Notes: a model not told the origin generated them from the sequence alone. 64,000 nt of DNA from Castor canadensis (GCF_047511655.1 NC_133386.1:131071866-131135865); one strand, 5' to 3'; shown: positions 1 through 14,028, counted from the stretch's first letter. A program made the numbers and translations.

Positions 1-90
1 TGAGTATGTGTATTTGTTTTTTGTGTCTTGTCTCTGTCCCTCTTCTTACAAAGCCACCAAGATTCAGTCATTGCAGCTGCATACTAATGA

Positions 91-180
91 TTTTTTTTTT
101 TTTTGGTGGTATGGGGGTTTGAACTTGGATTCACACTTGCTAGGCAGGCGCTCTACCACTTGAGCCATGTCTCTAGCCCC
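91..180 (-). repeat. ID-type SINE, antisense
   Basis: A poly-T run followed by the reverse complement of the ID body, with box B and box A remnants in order. The 8-bp repeat CATACTAA at 80-87 and 183-190 is a likely target-site duplication. Confidence 0.85.
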
Positions 181-255
181 TACATACTAAACCTAATCAC
201 TTTGTAAAGGCTCCACTTTTAGACACCATAGTCAGATTAAGATTCCACTCTCTTG

Positions 256-381
256 CCAGGTGGTGGCTCCTGCCTCTAATTCTAGCAACTCAGGAGGCAG
301 GGATCAGGTGGATCACTGTTCAAAGCCAGCCTGGGTAAATAGTTCGAAAGACCCTATCTTGAAAACACCCAACACAAAACC
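256..381 (+). repeat. B1-type SINE monomer
   Basis: A B1 left end (GGTGGTGGCTCCTGCCT) through the GACCCTATCTTGAAAA motif, ending in a short A-rich linker. The ID half found in the dimeric form is absent, so this is a 3'-truncated dimer or a monomer. Confidence 0.8.
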
Positions 382-1140
382 CTCTGTCATTAACATATGG
401 CCTTGAGAATGCATGAGTTCAGGGAGACAAAGCATATTCATACCATAGCAGCTATCAAGAAGGATATGACTTGTCTGTAAAAATAATTGAGTTCCCATTG
501 GAGGAGGTATATGAACAATAAAATGCAGGACCATGTTATTGAAGGAGTTTTTATTCTGGGAGTGAGATTAGAAGATTTATAGATCTGCTTATTGATCATG
601 TCTTAGTATTCCAGAGGCTTAAACTATTCAATCAGAAGTAAACAATACTCAGTGTGTGCCGCCAAACAGCACCTGGTCTGATAAAGAAAAAATATATCTC
701 TGTGTGAACATAGAAGAGAATGCCCCTAACCTGGGCACTCAGTGAGGATGCTGCAAGTGAGGGTCGGAGGTTTTTGTGAGCTGTGCAAAGGAAAACTATC
801 AATATTTGTTCTTTCCAAATATGTGAGGTCCTAGAGCTTTTATTTGAAATAGGATTTTTAAAGGTACTTTAGTACAGTTTGTAGCCACAAAGTGTTTGAG
901 ACAATCTGAATATGGTTTGCATTGTCTTTGTTTGACAGTGACATGTGAGGCCCAGGAAAAGGAGCTCTTCTTTGTCAGTGCCCAAAGATAGTTTGTTGGA
1001 CCCTCATATTCTTCCCCCAATCAGTCCAAGTTAACAGTTGTCTTCTTGATATGTGGGCAAAGCCATAAATATGTATTATTTTTCAGGGAAGAAAAACATA
1101 GTGGAAGACTTTTTTCCTGGTCTAGATTTATCTTTTGGCT

Positions 1141-1490
1141 CATGTCTTAGACCATTTGGGCTAGTCCAGAAGCTAAGTGGTATATAAACAGCACAGGTTT
1201 ATTTCTTACAGTTCTGGAAACTGGGAAATCCAAGATCAAGATTCATTGTCTGGTGACGGCCCACTTCTAGTCTATAGATGGCACCTTCTTTTTGTATCCT
1301 TACATGGTGGACAGCACAATCCAACTCACTGCAGCCTTTTTTATAAAAGTGTTATTTCCATTTGTGAGGGGTCTGTCTTCATGATCTAATACTACCTCCC
1401 AAAGGTCTACCTCCTAATACCATCACAATGAAGGTTCAGTTTTCAATATGTGACTTTGGGGGTGATGTAAATATTTAGTTCATAGCATTC
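1141..1490 (-). repeat. MaLR/MLT-type LTR, antisense, degraded
   Basis: The order of segments follows antisense mammalian MaLR LTRs: a TTTATTTCTTACAGTTCTGG block, a ggtccaagatcaag-like block, a TACATGGTGG block, a CACAATGAAG-like block, and a terminal ATTTAGTTCATAGCA. It is recognised by pattern only, and the subfamily is uncertain. Confidence 0.5.
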
Positions 1491-1566
1491 CAAATTACCA
1501 TAGTCGTATCTCAGAAGAGATTGTTGAAGAAAGACTTAGTCTGTCATGCTTAGTCTTCTCAATTCT

Positions 1567-1680
1567 TTTTTTTTTTTTCTTTTGAGACAGGGTCTCACTG
1601 TGTAGCCCAAGCTAGGCCTCAAACTTATCAAGCCTCTACCTCCCAAATGTTGGAATTACAAGTGTGCACCACCATGCCTG
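1567..1680 (-). repeat. B1-type SINE, antisense
   Basis: A poly-T run, then GAGACAGGGTCTCACTGTGT and the remainder of an antisense B1 body ending CACCACCATGCCTG. Confidence 0.85.
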
Positions 1681-1718
1681 TTTGTTTATTCTTCATGGAC
1701 CTTAAAAAATTACAAGAC

Positions 1719-1816
1719 TTGGACTGGGGATGTAGTTCAGTGATAGAGTGCTTGGCTAGCATATGTGAAGGCCTGAGTTTGATTCTCAGCGTTCCACCCC
1801 CCCCACACACACAAAA
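1719..1816 (+). repeat. ID-type SINE
   Basis: A GGGGATGTAGTTCAGTGATAG A-box region, a GAGTTTGATTCTC B-box region and an A/C-rich tail. The order resembles a tRNA-Ala-derived ID element. Confidence 0.85.
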
Positions 1817-2039
1817 TTATAAGACTAGCACACTTTGCTTGAGACCATTTGTTAAAATCTTTCAACAATTTCCCCCATCTGCCCAGCAAGAGACCCATTA
1901 TGGATAAAGAAAAGATGACATACCTCACAGCTGAAGTCAACACAAGAAGTGTTTTTTTTTTTTTTTCAATCTACTTTCTTACTGTCTTTGTCCAAGGCTA
2001 GCAGAAGAGTCTATAGGCTCCTGAGCTAGCCTTGTCCTA

Positions 2040-2170
2040 TTCTATAGGTGAGGAAACAGTGACCATACAGGTTAAGTGACCTTTTTATTATCATATAACA
2101 GGGCTGAGCAATTTAATCCCTGAGTCAAACTATTAGTTCTAATTCATGTCAACCAATAATTTCTCCAAGG
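2040..2170 (-). repeat. MIR fragment, antisense
   Basis: A GGTGAGGAAACAGTG block followed by GTTAAGTGACCTTT and a CAGGGCTGAGC block, the order of an antisense MIR core. Weakly conserved. Confidence 0.5.
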
Positions 2171-2294
2171 ATATGTTGCTGATAGCTTTGGCTTATTAGA
2201 AGAGGCTAAAATCAGATGTTCAAAGTGAAAGCCATTGTTAACATAATGACTGGCTATTGTGGCATACTACACTGGGGATACATTCTTCTTCTTT

Positions 2295-2610
2295 TCTTTT
2301 CCCCAGTACTGGAGTTTGAACTCAGGGCCTTGTTCTTGCTAGGCAGGTGCTCTACCATTTGAGCCATGCCTTAGCCCTTTTTGCTTTAGTTGTTTTTCAG
2401 ATACAGTCTCAAATTTTTTGCATAGGACTGGCCTCACAGTCTTCCTTCCTGTACCTCCCAGTAGCTGGGACCACAGGCCCACATCAGCACTCCCACCTTG
2501 TTGGTTGAAATAGGTCTTGCTAACTTTTTGTCTGGGCTGGCCTTGAAATGTAATCCTCCTGATCTCTAACTCCTGAGTACCTGGGATTACAGGTATACAC
2601 CACCACACCT
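2295..2610 (-). repeat. Trimeric (B1-B1-ID) SINE, antisense
   Basis: Read on the minus strand, two B1-like bodies are joined head-to-tail and followed by one ID unit. On the plus strand the order is the ID complement (2297-2378), then two B1 complements (about 2385-2500 and 2505-2610). The same layout recurs at 38487, 50212 and 62160, so this looks like one element family, not chance neighbours. Confidence 0.8.
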
Positions 2611-2629
2611 GGTTTGGAAATAGTTTTGT

Positions 2630-2716
2630 TTTTGTTTTTTTCTGTACTGGGGATCAAACCCAGAGCCTTGGGCATACTAGGCAAACACTCAGCCACTGAG
2701 CTACATTCTCAGCCCT
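2630..2716 (-). repeat. ID-type SINE, antisense
   Basis: A T-rich start, GTACTGGGGATCAAACCC (B-box complement), then GCCACTGAGCTACA (A-box complement). Confidence 0.85.
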
Positions 2717-3100
2717 TGGGAATAAGATCTAGTACCTATCTCATAGACCCCAAATCTAGTATAATTCTCAGGATGGTTTAGTGGCTTTCCCTAATGTTGG
2801 TAACATGGGCTCTTTTTCACATGTTTGTGTACTGCTTAGGTGCTTTTGGATGTGTGAGAATCATACCAGTCTTTCTAATTTTAGGAGATTATTTGTGTTG
2901 TGATGAAATATAATTTTATTTCAACCTAGTGTTCTTAGTTCTGCTCTTTGGGGCTTCTCAGAATACATATGCTTTGTTTTCTCCATGAATATCCTTAAGT
3001 GATTTAAAATTAGTTATTTTGACCCCCAGATTCTGTTTTTCCTCAAAATAAGGAACCCTTCGAAAGCTGATTGAGATACATTTTCACTCTATATGATTAG

Positions 3101-3319
<219 letters not shown>

Positions 3320-3597
3320 TGAGCAGCAAGTGGCACCATTATCCCTCCCTATGAACAAAAGTTCCACATCCATTGAGACATCAGCCTGGACTCTGTAGAA
3401 GTGGGAGAAATTAATCCTAGCGCTCTCATCATTATGTCTGTATTTTATTTCTATCATCATGAATTTTTCTTTCATTGTAGAAAAAACAGAACTATATATT
3501 TAAACATTCACTTGAAATTTTAATCTGTGAAGATAACTGCTGTAAACAGATTATAGTATTTTATTTATCTCTTTTATATAGACATATATAATCTCTC

Positions 3598-3994
3598 CCA
3601 CCCCCCTGTTGTGCTGGAGATTGAACCCAAGGCCTTGCACATGCTAGGCAAGTGCTGTACCCCTTGAACCATGCCCTAAGCTCTTTTGTTTGTATTTTTA
3701 TTTTGGAGGCAGAGTTTTGTTGCTGCCTTTGCCCAGGCTGACCTTGAATTTATGATCCTCCTGCCTCAGCCTTCTAAGAAGTTGGGATCATAGCTGTGCA
3801 CTGCCAAACCCAAGGCCTTGCACATGCTAGGCAAGTGCTGTACCCCTTGAACTATGCCCTGAGCTCTTTTGTTTGTATTTTTATTTTGGAGGCAGAGTCT
3901 TGTTGCTGCCTTTGCCCAGGCTGACCTTGAATTTATGATCCTCCTGCCTCAGCCTTCTAAGAAGTTGGAATCATAGCTGTGCACTGCCATGCCC
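3598..3994 (-). repeat. B1-ID SINE with internal 183-bp tandem duplication
   Basis: An antisense ID unit followed by an antisense B1 unit appears twice. The second copy (3807-3989) repeats 3624-3806 with about four substitutions, both copies being exactly 183 bp long. The duplication joins the B1 end directly to the interior of the ID unit, so it is a secondary tandem duplication and not a second retroposition. Confidence 0.88.
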
Positions 3995-5384
3995 ACCTTG
4001 AAATGTATTTTAATAATTTATTTTTCCTGCTTCTCTGCTTTATATGTTGCAAGTGAAATAAAGCAGGATAACAAGATAGAAACAGAGAAAGTACTATTTT
4101 AGATAGAGAAGGTTTCACTATAAATTTGATGCATGTGAATGATGTATAAAAGCAAACCAGCAAAAATCTAGGGTAAAATAGTTCTAGGCAAAACAAATAT
4201 AAACAAAGCATAAATAGATGTTCTCATTTCTCGTCATTGCTGTTAAATGTCTTGGGTCTGTAATATACTGGTAGAAGAGGGAACAAAAACCCTCTAGAAG
4301 GCTTCCATGAGAAGCAGTATCCTCAGGGATAGCCACATTTTCACATTTCCATTAAAGCAAGAAAATGAAGGGAATAGTCACAGATGTTGGAAATATTGGG
4401 TGGTTTGCCATTGAGAAACTAGAACTTTCCAATATCCAATAGTTAGAAAAGTTAGGAAATTAAGGTAAGAGTAAAAGATTAACTGAGGTTCAAAATTTTA
4501 TGGGAATAAGGGTAATTGTGTGATTAGGGTCTGATGGTGTAAGACCTGTAGTCATACAGATGAAGTTATGTATATTCAGTCAATGTTAAGAAAAATAAAA
4601 TACTGCCCCAGAAAATACAGTCATCTTTGCATTAACAACTTTGAGACATAGAATGCCTATCATTAGGTTAATGGAATTAATACCAGATAGAGATTTTTAG
4701 GAGTTCTGACTTTCTTTGCTCTACCACTAATGTAGTGTCTCTCTACATTTTTTTTTTGTATCTCCTCCCTAAGGAGACTTTTTAGATTTTTCCCCCTAAT
4801 TACAGTTCTTCAATGAAATTTTAATACTTCAGATATATTGGATAATTGTATATATACTCTTGCCCTTTGGAGGGCCACAAACCTTGTAATATCTAACTCG
4901 TTTTCACTCCTACCCTCAAGAACCAACTTTCATTGATTGAGAATACATGTATATGTGTATTTGGGGAAATTGGTTTGTTTTAGATTATTCATAATGTAAA
5001 ATGGAAATCACCATAAGAATTAAAAAGGACTTGGGAGGCTGAGGGTAAAGTACATGCTTAGAATGCATGAAGCTCTAGTTTCTACCACCCTCTAGCACCA
5101 AGAAAAGAAAAAAACAATTGAGTCTTTGCAAATGACTTGTAAATATTTACCTCTGTGTAGAACTTGATGTTTATCTTCATATGTTTCATAGGGATGTCAA
5201 ATTCAGCATATCCAAAATAGTATGAAGTATCTCCTTGCCAAAGTAAGATTATCCTGCTAAATCACTGGTTCTGGTATCTCTTCCATGTGTCTACTTTCCC
5301 AGACATGAAAATATGTTGGAAGAACACCTTTACTTACAGGAAACTCAATGAAAGGCAGTGTGAAGTGTTAAAAGAATGCTTAGC

Positions 5385-6929
<1,545 letters not shown>

Positions 6930-7017
6930 TAGACCTGGAAAATGGGCCTTAGGTTGCTCTCTCTCTATGGCTTTCAACCTGGTTATTTCTTTTTTTTGTG
7001 GATAAAACTAGGCACTC

Positions 7018-7216
7018 TTACTGGGTGTGATGGTGCACATCTGTAATTCCAGCACTAGGGAGACTGAGGCAGAAGGATCATGACGTTGAGGCCAACTTGA
7101 GCTACACAGAGAGACCCAGTCTCAAAAAATAAAAACCAAATAAACAACAACAACAAAAAAAACCTATGCACTATAAATGCTGGGACTATAACTCAGTGAT
7201 AGAATACTTGCTTAGC
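7018..7216 (+). repeat. B1-ID dimeric SINE, degraded
   Basis: A B1 left end (CTGGGTGTGATGGTGCACAT) through GAGACCCAGTCTCAAAAAAT, then a short A/C linker and an ID start CTGGGACTATAACTCAGTG at about 7175. The 3' part grades into a GT/AT-rich microsatellite at 7217-7250. Confidence 0.75.
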
Positions 7217-7389
7217 ATGTGTGTGTGTTATGTATGTATGTACATACATAGAAAGAAAAGAATATTCAAAGTCACTCCTTCATTTAGTCAATGATTGAGT
7301 TCCTGTTACCTGCAAGAAATTGTTCTGATGACCTTAATGAATGACTGAAACTTTGAAACTACTATGGGAAAACAGTGGAATTTATAGGC

Positions 7390-7742
7390 CTAGGCATTGC
7401 ATTTCTGAATAGGACTCCAATATCTCAGGAAATATGAGCGGGATTGACAAACGGGATTGCACCAAATTAAAAGTCTTCTGCACATCAAAGGAAATAATTA
7501 CCAGAATTAAGAGACAATCCACAGATTGTGAAAAAATGTTTGCCATCTATTCATTGGACAAAGAATAGCATCCAGAACATATGAAGAGCTCAAAAATATA
7601 AAAGCTAAAAGAATAAATAATCTGATTAATAAATGTGAAATTAATTAAATAGTTCTCAAAAGAAGATATACACATGGCAAATAAATACATGAAGAAATGT
7701 TCAACATCTTTAGTCATAAAGGAAATGCAAATCAAAATGACA
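7390..7742 (+). repeat. L1 ORF2 C-terminal fragment, old
   Basis: The segment order matches the L1 ORF2 C-terminal region in the 25-29 kb element: accaaattaaaa-tcttctgcacatcaaa, then ccatctattcattgga, then acatgaagaaatgttcaac and aaggaaatgcaaatcaaaatga. It has many stops and is a relic. Confidence 0.8.
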
Positions 7743-7835
7743 TTGAGATTCAGTATGGCTCAATCAGTAGGAGTGCCTGCCTAGCAAGCATGAGGCCTTG
7801 AGTTCAAACCCCAGTACTGCTAAAACAAACAAACA
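7743..7835 (+). repeat. ID-type SINE
   Basis: Contains TATGGCTCAATCAGTAGG, CCTGCCTAGCAAGCATGAGG and GAGTTCAAACCCCAGTACTG in ID order, with an A-rich tail. Confidence 0.88.
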
Positions 7836-7877
7836 AAAAAACCCAAAAAACTTTGTCAGAATGTCTGTCATTAAGAA

Positions 7878-8010
7878 AACCAGTTTTCTCTGGTTATTTT
7901 GGAGATGGGGTTCTCACAAACTGTTTGCCCAGGCTGGCCTTGAACCATGATCCTCCCAATCTCAGCTTCCCAAGGAGCTAGGATTATACACCTAAGCCAC
8001 TGGCACTCAC
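7878..8010 (-). repeat. B1-type SINE, antisense
   Basis: Contains TTTGCCCAGGCTGGCCTTGA, then GATCCTCCCAATCTCAGC and CTAGGATTATACACCTAAGC, an antisense B1 body without its ID unit. It lies 0.7 kb from the sense B1 at 7018, forming a potential inverted pair in the PAK1 pre-mRNA. Confidence 0.85.
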
Positions 8011-8129
8011 CAAGGGGACAAGTTTGATCAATGTACAATATATGCACAACACACCACAGTAAAACTCCTTTGTACAATTACTAAATGCTAGTAAAGAAAC
8101 CACTCTCATGCTAATAAAACAAATTAGGT

Positions 8130-9170
8130 TCAGTCACTTCCCGGTAGCAGCTGCTCTGGTCTTCTCTGGCTCTCTTTACCATCTCCTTTTCACTTCTGGA
8201 AATATGGCCTCTGATTGGCCATCAAGATGTTCAGTGACATGAAGATGTGCAAGTCCTCCACAGCAGAGGAAGTGGAGAAACGCAAGTAGGCGGTGCTGTT
8301 TTGCCTGAGTGAGGACAAGAAAAACTTTACCCTGGAGAAAGACAAGGAAATTCTGGTAGGTGATGTGGACTACACTGTGGATACCCCCATACCACCATTG
8401 TCAAGATGCTGCCAGACAAGGACTGTCGATGTGCCCTCTGTAATGCAGCCTACAAGTCCAAGAAGAACAAGGAGGAGGACCTGGTGTTCATCTCCTGGGC
8501 ATGAGTGTGCACCCCTTAAGAGCAAAATTATCTATAGCGACAACAAGGATGCCATCAAGAAGAAGCTGACAGGAATCAAACATGAATTACAAGCAAACTG
8601 CTATGAGAAGGTTAAGGATTGCTGCACCTTGGCAGAGAAGCTGGGGGAGGGGGGCAGTGCTATCATCTCCCTGGAGAGCAAGCCTCTGTGAATCCCTTCC
8701 AGCCCTCTGCCTGGAGCATCTGGCAGCCCCAGACCTGTCCTTGGGGATTGCATGCTGCCCTCTTCCTGCCAGACCAGAAGTGACTGGGAGGATCCCAGCA
8801 GGAAGAGGACATTTCCTTCATTGCAGTTGCCAAACAGCACCCCACCCTCTGGACCTTCCTCCTCCCTGCATCCCTGGTGGTGCTGGCCTTCCCAAAGTGC
8901 TTTTGGTCTTCGGATTCCTCATGGGTTGAAGCAGAACAACTCCTCCCCAGGCACCCAGTTTGGGGAGGCCTGTATTTTTTTTTTTAACGACACTCCTACT
9001 TCCCACCTGTCATCTTCTAACTGCAATAGTGACTCTGTGTTTGTTTAGTTCTGTGTATAAGTGAAATGTTGTGGAAATGACCCCTTCCTAAGCTGCCTGG
9101 TTCCTCTCCCTTTTTCCCTGGTCTTTGGATATTCATGGAAGCAAGACCAATAAGGAACCTTTAGTTTTTT
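8130..9170 (+). pseudogene. CFL1P: Cofilin-1 (CFL1) processed pseudogene
   Basis: An intronless copy of cofilin-1 mRNA, the ubiquitous ADF/cofilin actin-severing protein. A 5'UTR-like stretch precedes ATG at 8204, and the coding relic ends with TGA at 8689-8691 in the expected KPL-stop context. 3'UTR-like sequence continues to about 9170. Recognisable segments include AVLFCLSEDKKN, KEILVGDV, LKSKIIYSDNKDAIKKKLTG and IKHELQANCYEKVKDCCTLA. The frame is broken: an in-frame TAG at 8288-8290 where lysine codons are expected, an indel around 8390 shifting the middle portion, another shift near 8500, and a small insertion in the LGGSA region. No introns, so it arose by retroposition. The truncated L1 at 9171 adjoins or interrupts its 3' end. 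Confidence 0.93.
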
Positions 9171-12100
9171 GTCTGTTTGTTTTTTGTTTTACTACCACCA
9201 AGCCACCACTACAAAAGATTCTTCAAGGAATTCTGCACACAGAAAGTGAAAGCAAACAAAACCATGAGGGCAGGCAGTACCAAACCACAGGGGAAGAAAA
9301 GGCAAGAAAGCAGTGAATAACACTGATTCAGTTGCACAAAATCAAACCCTTAAACCACAAAGACAACTAAATGATAGGAATCACCACATACCTATCAATA
9401 CTAACACTGAATGTTAACAGACTTAATTCCCCCATCAAAAGACACCGTTTGGCAAACTGGATTAAAAAGGAAGATCCAACAATCTGCTGCCTACAGGAGA
9501 CCCATCTCATTGACAGAAACAAGTACTGGCTGAGGGTTAAAGGCTGGAAGAAGATCTTCAAAGCCATTGGCCCCCAAAAACAGGCAGGGGTAGGAATACT
9601 CATCTAGGACAAAGTAGACTTCAAACTTACATTGATCAAATGGGATGAAGAAGGACACTCCATACTAATAAAAGGGGAAATACACCAAAAGGAAATAACA
9701 ATTATCAACTTATATGCACCCAACTTCATCAAACATACTCTGAAGAACCTAAAAACATACATAGACTTCAACACAGTGTTAGTGGGAGACTTTACTACCC
9801 TCCTATCATCAATAGATAGGTCATCCAAACAAAAAATCACTAAAGAAATTTTAGAACTAAATCACACCATAGATCAAATGGACCTAGCTGATGTCTACAG
9901 AATATATCATCCAACCTCTGCACGATATGCATTCTTCTCAGCAGCTTACGGAACCTTCTCCAAAATTGATCATATCTTAGGGCACAAAGCAAGCCTCAGC
10001 AAATATAAGAAAATAGGAATAATCCCATGTATTCTATCTGATCACAATGCATTAAAACTAGAAATCAACAACAAAAACAACAGTAAAAAACATGCAAACA
10101 ATTGAAAGCTGAACAACACATTGCTCAATGATCAATGGGTCATTGATTAAATAAAAAAAGAAATTAAAAGGTTCCTGGAAGTTAATGAAAATGAAAACAT
10201 GACCTACCGGAACCTATGGGACACAGCAAAGGCAGTCCTAAGAGGAAAGTTTATAGCCATGAGTGCATATATTAAAAAGAATGACAGATCCCAAATCAAT
10301 GACCTAAGGCTACATCTCAAACTCCTAGAAAAACAAGAACAAGTAAATCCCAAAACAAGGAGGAGAGAAATAATAAAAATAAGGGCTGAAATCAATGAAA
10401 TAGAAACAACAACAACAACAAAAAACATACAAAGAATCAATGAAACAAAAAACTGGTTCTTTGAAAAAATAAATAAATAAGATTGACAGGCCCCTGGCAA
10501 ACCTGACTAAAATGAGGAGAGAAAAAACCCAAATCAGTAAAATCAGAAATACAAAAGGGGAGATAACAACAAACACCATGGAAATCCAGGAAATTATCAG
10601 AGACTACTTTGACAACCTATATTCTAATAAATTTGAAAATCTTGAAGAAATGGACAGATTTCTAGATACTTAAGCCCATCCAAAACTGAGCCAAGAGGAT
10701 ATTAATCACCTGCATAGATCTATAACACAAAATGAAATTGAAGCAGCAATAAAGAGTCTCCCAAAAAAGAGAAGTCCAGGACCTGATGGTTCTCTGCTGA
10801 ATTCTAACATACATTTAAAGAACAACTAATATCAACCCTCCTTAAACTTTTCCATGAAACAGAAAGGGAAGGAACACTGCCTAACTCATTTGTGAAGCCA
10901 ATATTAATCTCATCCCAAAACCAGACAAAGACACCTCCAAAAAAGGAGAACTATATACCAATATCCTTAATGAACATTGATGCAAAAATCTTCAATAAAA
11001 TCATGGCAACCAAATCCAACAACACATCAGAAAGATCATCCACCATGACCAAGGTGGATGCAGGGGTGGCTCAACATATGCAAATCTATAAATATAATAC
11101 AGTACATTAGTAGAAGCAATGACAAAAACCACTTGATCATCTCAATAGTTGCAGAAAAAGCCTTCAACAAGATCCAACATCACTTCATAAAAGCTCTAAG
11201 AAAACTAGGACTAGAAGGAATTTACCTCAACATTGTAAAGGCTATATATGACAAACCTATAGCCAACATCATACTTAATGGTGAAAAACTGAAACCATTT
11301 CCCCTAAAATCAGGAATGAGACAAGGGTGCTCACTATCCCCACTCCTATTCAACATAGTACTGCAATTCCTAGCCAGAGCAATTAGGCAAGAATAAGAAA
11401 TAAAAGGAATACAAATAGGTAAACAAACTGTCAAAATATCCCTATTTGCAGACAATATAATCCTATACCTTAAAGACCCAAAAAACTCTACCCAAAAACT
11501 TCTAGACACCATAAGCAACTATAGCAAGGTGGCAGGATATAAAATCAACTTACAAAAATCATTCGCTTTTCTATACACCAACAAACTGAGAAGGAATATG
11601 TGGAAACAATTCCATTTGTAATAGCCTCAAAAAAAATCAAATACCTAAGAGTAAACTTAACAAAGGATGTGAATGAGAAACTAAAGCAGATGATTTAAAG
11701 CAACTGAGGCCAATAGGAGAAGGAGACCAGGAACTAGAGAAAAGGTTAGTTCAAGAAGAATTAACTTAGAAGGTAACACACATGTACAGGAAATCAATGT
11801 GAGTCAAAATTCCCTGTATAGCTATCCTTATCTCAACTAGCAAAAATGCTTGGTCCTTTCTATTATTGCTTATACTCTCTCTTCAACAAAATTAGAGATA
11901 AGGGCAAAATAGTTTCTGTCAGGTAGTGAGGGATAAGGGGGGGTAAGGGAGGGAGCGGGGGTGGGGGATAAAGGAGGGTATGGGGGGAAGGGGGGAGAAA
12001 TGACCTAAACATTGTATGCACATGTGAATAAAATAAAAATAAAAATAAAAAAAAGGATGTGAATGACCTCTACAAGGAGAACTACAAATCCCTGAAGAAA

Positions 12101-14028
12101 GAATACTACAGAAGATGGAAAGATCTCCCGTGCTCATGATTGGTAGACTCAACATAGTAAAAATGGATATACTACCAAAAGCAATCTACATGATTAATGC
12201 AATTCCATCAAAATCCCAATGACTTTCATCACAGAGATTGAAAAATCTACCCTAAAGTTCATTTGGCAACACAAGAGACCACGAATAGCCAAGGCAATAC
12301 TCAGCAAAAAGAACAATACTGGAGGTTTCACAGTACCCAACTTCAAACTATATTACAAAGCAATAGCAATAAAAACAGCATGGTACTGGCACAAAAACAG
12401 ACATGAAGACCAGTGGAACAGAATAGAGGGCCCGGATATGAATCCATGCAACTATACCCACCTTATTTTTGACAAAGGTGTCAAAAATATACGATGGAGA
12501 AAAGACAGCCTCTTCAGCAAACGTAGCTGGGAAAAGTGGTTATCCGTCTGCAAGAAACTGAAACTAGATCCATGTTTGTCACCTTGTACTAGTATCAGCT
12601 CAAAATGGATCACAGACCTTAATATCAGACCCAAAACTCTGAAGTTAGTACAGGAAGGAGCAGGAAACACTCTGGAAGTAATAGTTATAGGCAAAGTCTT
12701 CCTGAATAGAACCCCAGCAACCCAGCAACTAAGAGAAAGGATGGACAAATGGGACTTCATAAAATTAAAAAGCTTCTGCACAACGAAAGAAATGGTCTCG
12801 GAGCTGAAAAGACCACCCACAGAGTGGGAGAAAATATTTGTCAGTTATACATCAGTCAAAGGACTGATAACCAAAATATGTAGGGAAGTTAAGAAACTAA
12901 ATTCTCCCAAAATCAATGATCCAATAAAGAAATGGGCAAATGAACCAAACAGAACTTTCTCAAAAGAAGAAATTCAAATGTCCAAAAAACACTTGAAAAA
13001 ATGTTCACCATCTCTAGCCATAAAGGAAATGCAACTCAAAACCATACTAAGATTCCACCTTACTCCTGTTAGAATAGCCATCATCAAAAATACCACCAAC
13101 AGCAGGTGTTGGCGAGGATGTGGGGAAAAAGGAACCTTGGTACACTGCTGGTGGGAATGCAGGCTAGTGTAACCACTCTGGAAAAAAATGTGGAGGTTTC
13201 ATAAAAATCTAAACATAGATCTGACATATGATCCAGCAATCCCACTCCTGGAGATATACCCAAAGGAATGCAACACAGGCTACTCCAAAGGCACCTGCAC
13301 ACCCATGTTTATTGCAGTGCTGTTCACAATAGCCAAGTTATGGAAACAACCAAGAAGTCCTACTACTGACAAATGGATCAAGAAAATGTGGTATTTATAC
13401 ACAATGGCATTTTACTCAGCCATGAAGAAGAATGAAATTTACCATTTGCAAGTAAATGGATGGAACTACAGAATATCATTCTGAGCGAGGTTAGCCAGGT
13501 TCAGAAGACCAAAAATCTTATGTTCTCCCTCATATGTGGACTTTAGATCTAGGGCAAATACAGCAATGTTGTTGGACTTGGGTCAGATGACAAGGGGAGA
13601 GCACATACGGGAGGTATGGGGATAGGTAGAAAACCCAAAACATGAAAGTGTTTGATGTCCCCACTCCAGAGGAACTAATACAGAAACCTTAAAACAACAG
13701 AGGTCAACACAAGAAGGGGATCAGGAACCAGTGTAGAGATCAGTTAGAGATGAATCAACTTGGGTTGTAACACATTTGTACGTGGAAGCAATTCTAGGAA
13801 TCTGTCTGTATAGTTGTCCTTATCTCAACTAGCAAAAACGCTTTGTCTTTCTTATTATGCTTATGTCTCCTCTTCAACAAAATTAGAGAAAAGGGCAGAA
13901 CAGGTTCTGCCTGGAAGTGAGGAAGGGTTGGGGGGAGAGGTTAGGGGTGGGGGTTGGGGGCATGGGGGAGAAATGACCCAAACAATGTATGCACATGTGA
14001 ATAAATGAATAAGATAAAATAAAACCAA
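9171..14028 (+). mobile_element. 5'-truncated L1 retrotransposon, decayed
   Basis: This is a LINE-1 copy starting within the ORF1 C-terminal end, continuing through ORF2 (about 9371-13160) and a 3'UTR with a G-rich tract (about 13,917-13,970), and ending in an A-rich tail. A ctttagttt[t/g]tt motif at 9159-9170 and 14029-14040 is a likely imperfect target-site duplication. Endonuclease-like segments ([30 protein letters not shown]) and the CX3CX7HX4C zinc knuckle ([20 protein letters not shown]) remain, but frameshifts and stops occur throughout. The RT box reads FADN. Its 3'UTR differs from that of the L1 at 22979, so it belongs to another subfamily. It is interrupted by a second L1 at 11677-12051. 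Confidence 0.93.
11677..12051 (+). mobile_element. Short 5'-truncated L1 3' end nested inside an older L1
   Basis: About 375 bp of L1 3'UTR (ACTAAAGCAG start, G-rich tract at 11,926-11,998, A-rich tail at 12,029-12,051) splits ORF2 of the older element. A perfect 15-bp duplication AAAGGATGTGAATGA sits at 11662-11676 and 12052-12066. The sequence closely matches the 3'UTR of the full-length L1 at 29,170-29,530 and not that of its host element, so it derives from the younger subfamily. Confidence 0.95.

Noticed and set aside
8293-8691. 132-codon open frame with cofilin similarity as a real gene
   Set aside because: The full copy is intronless, with an upstream in-frame stop and frameshifts, so it is a processed pseudogene fragment.
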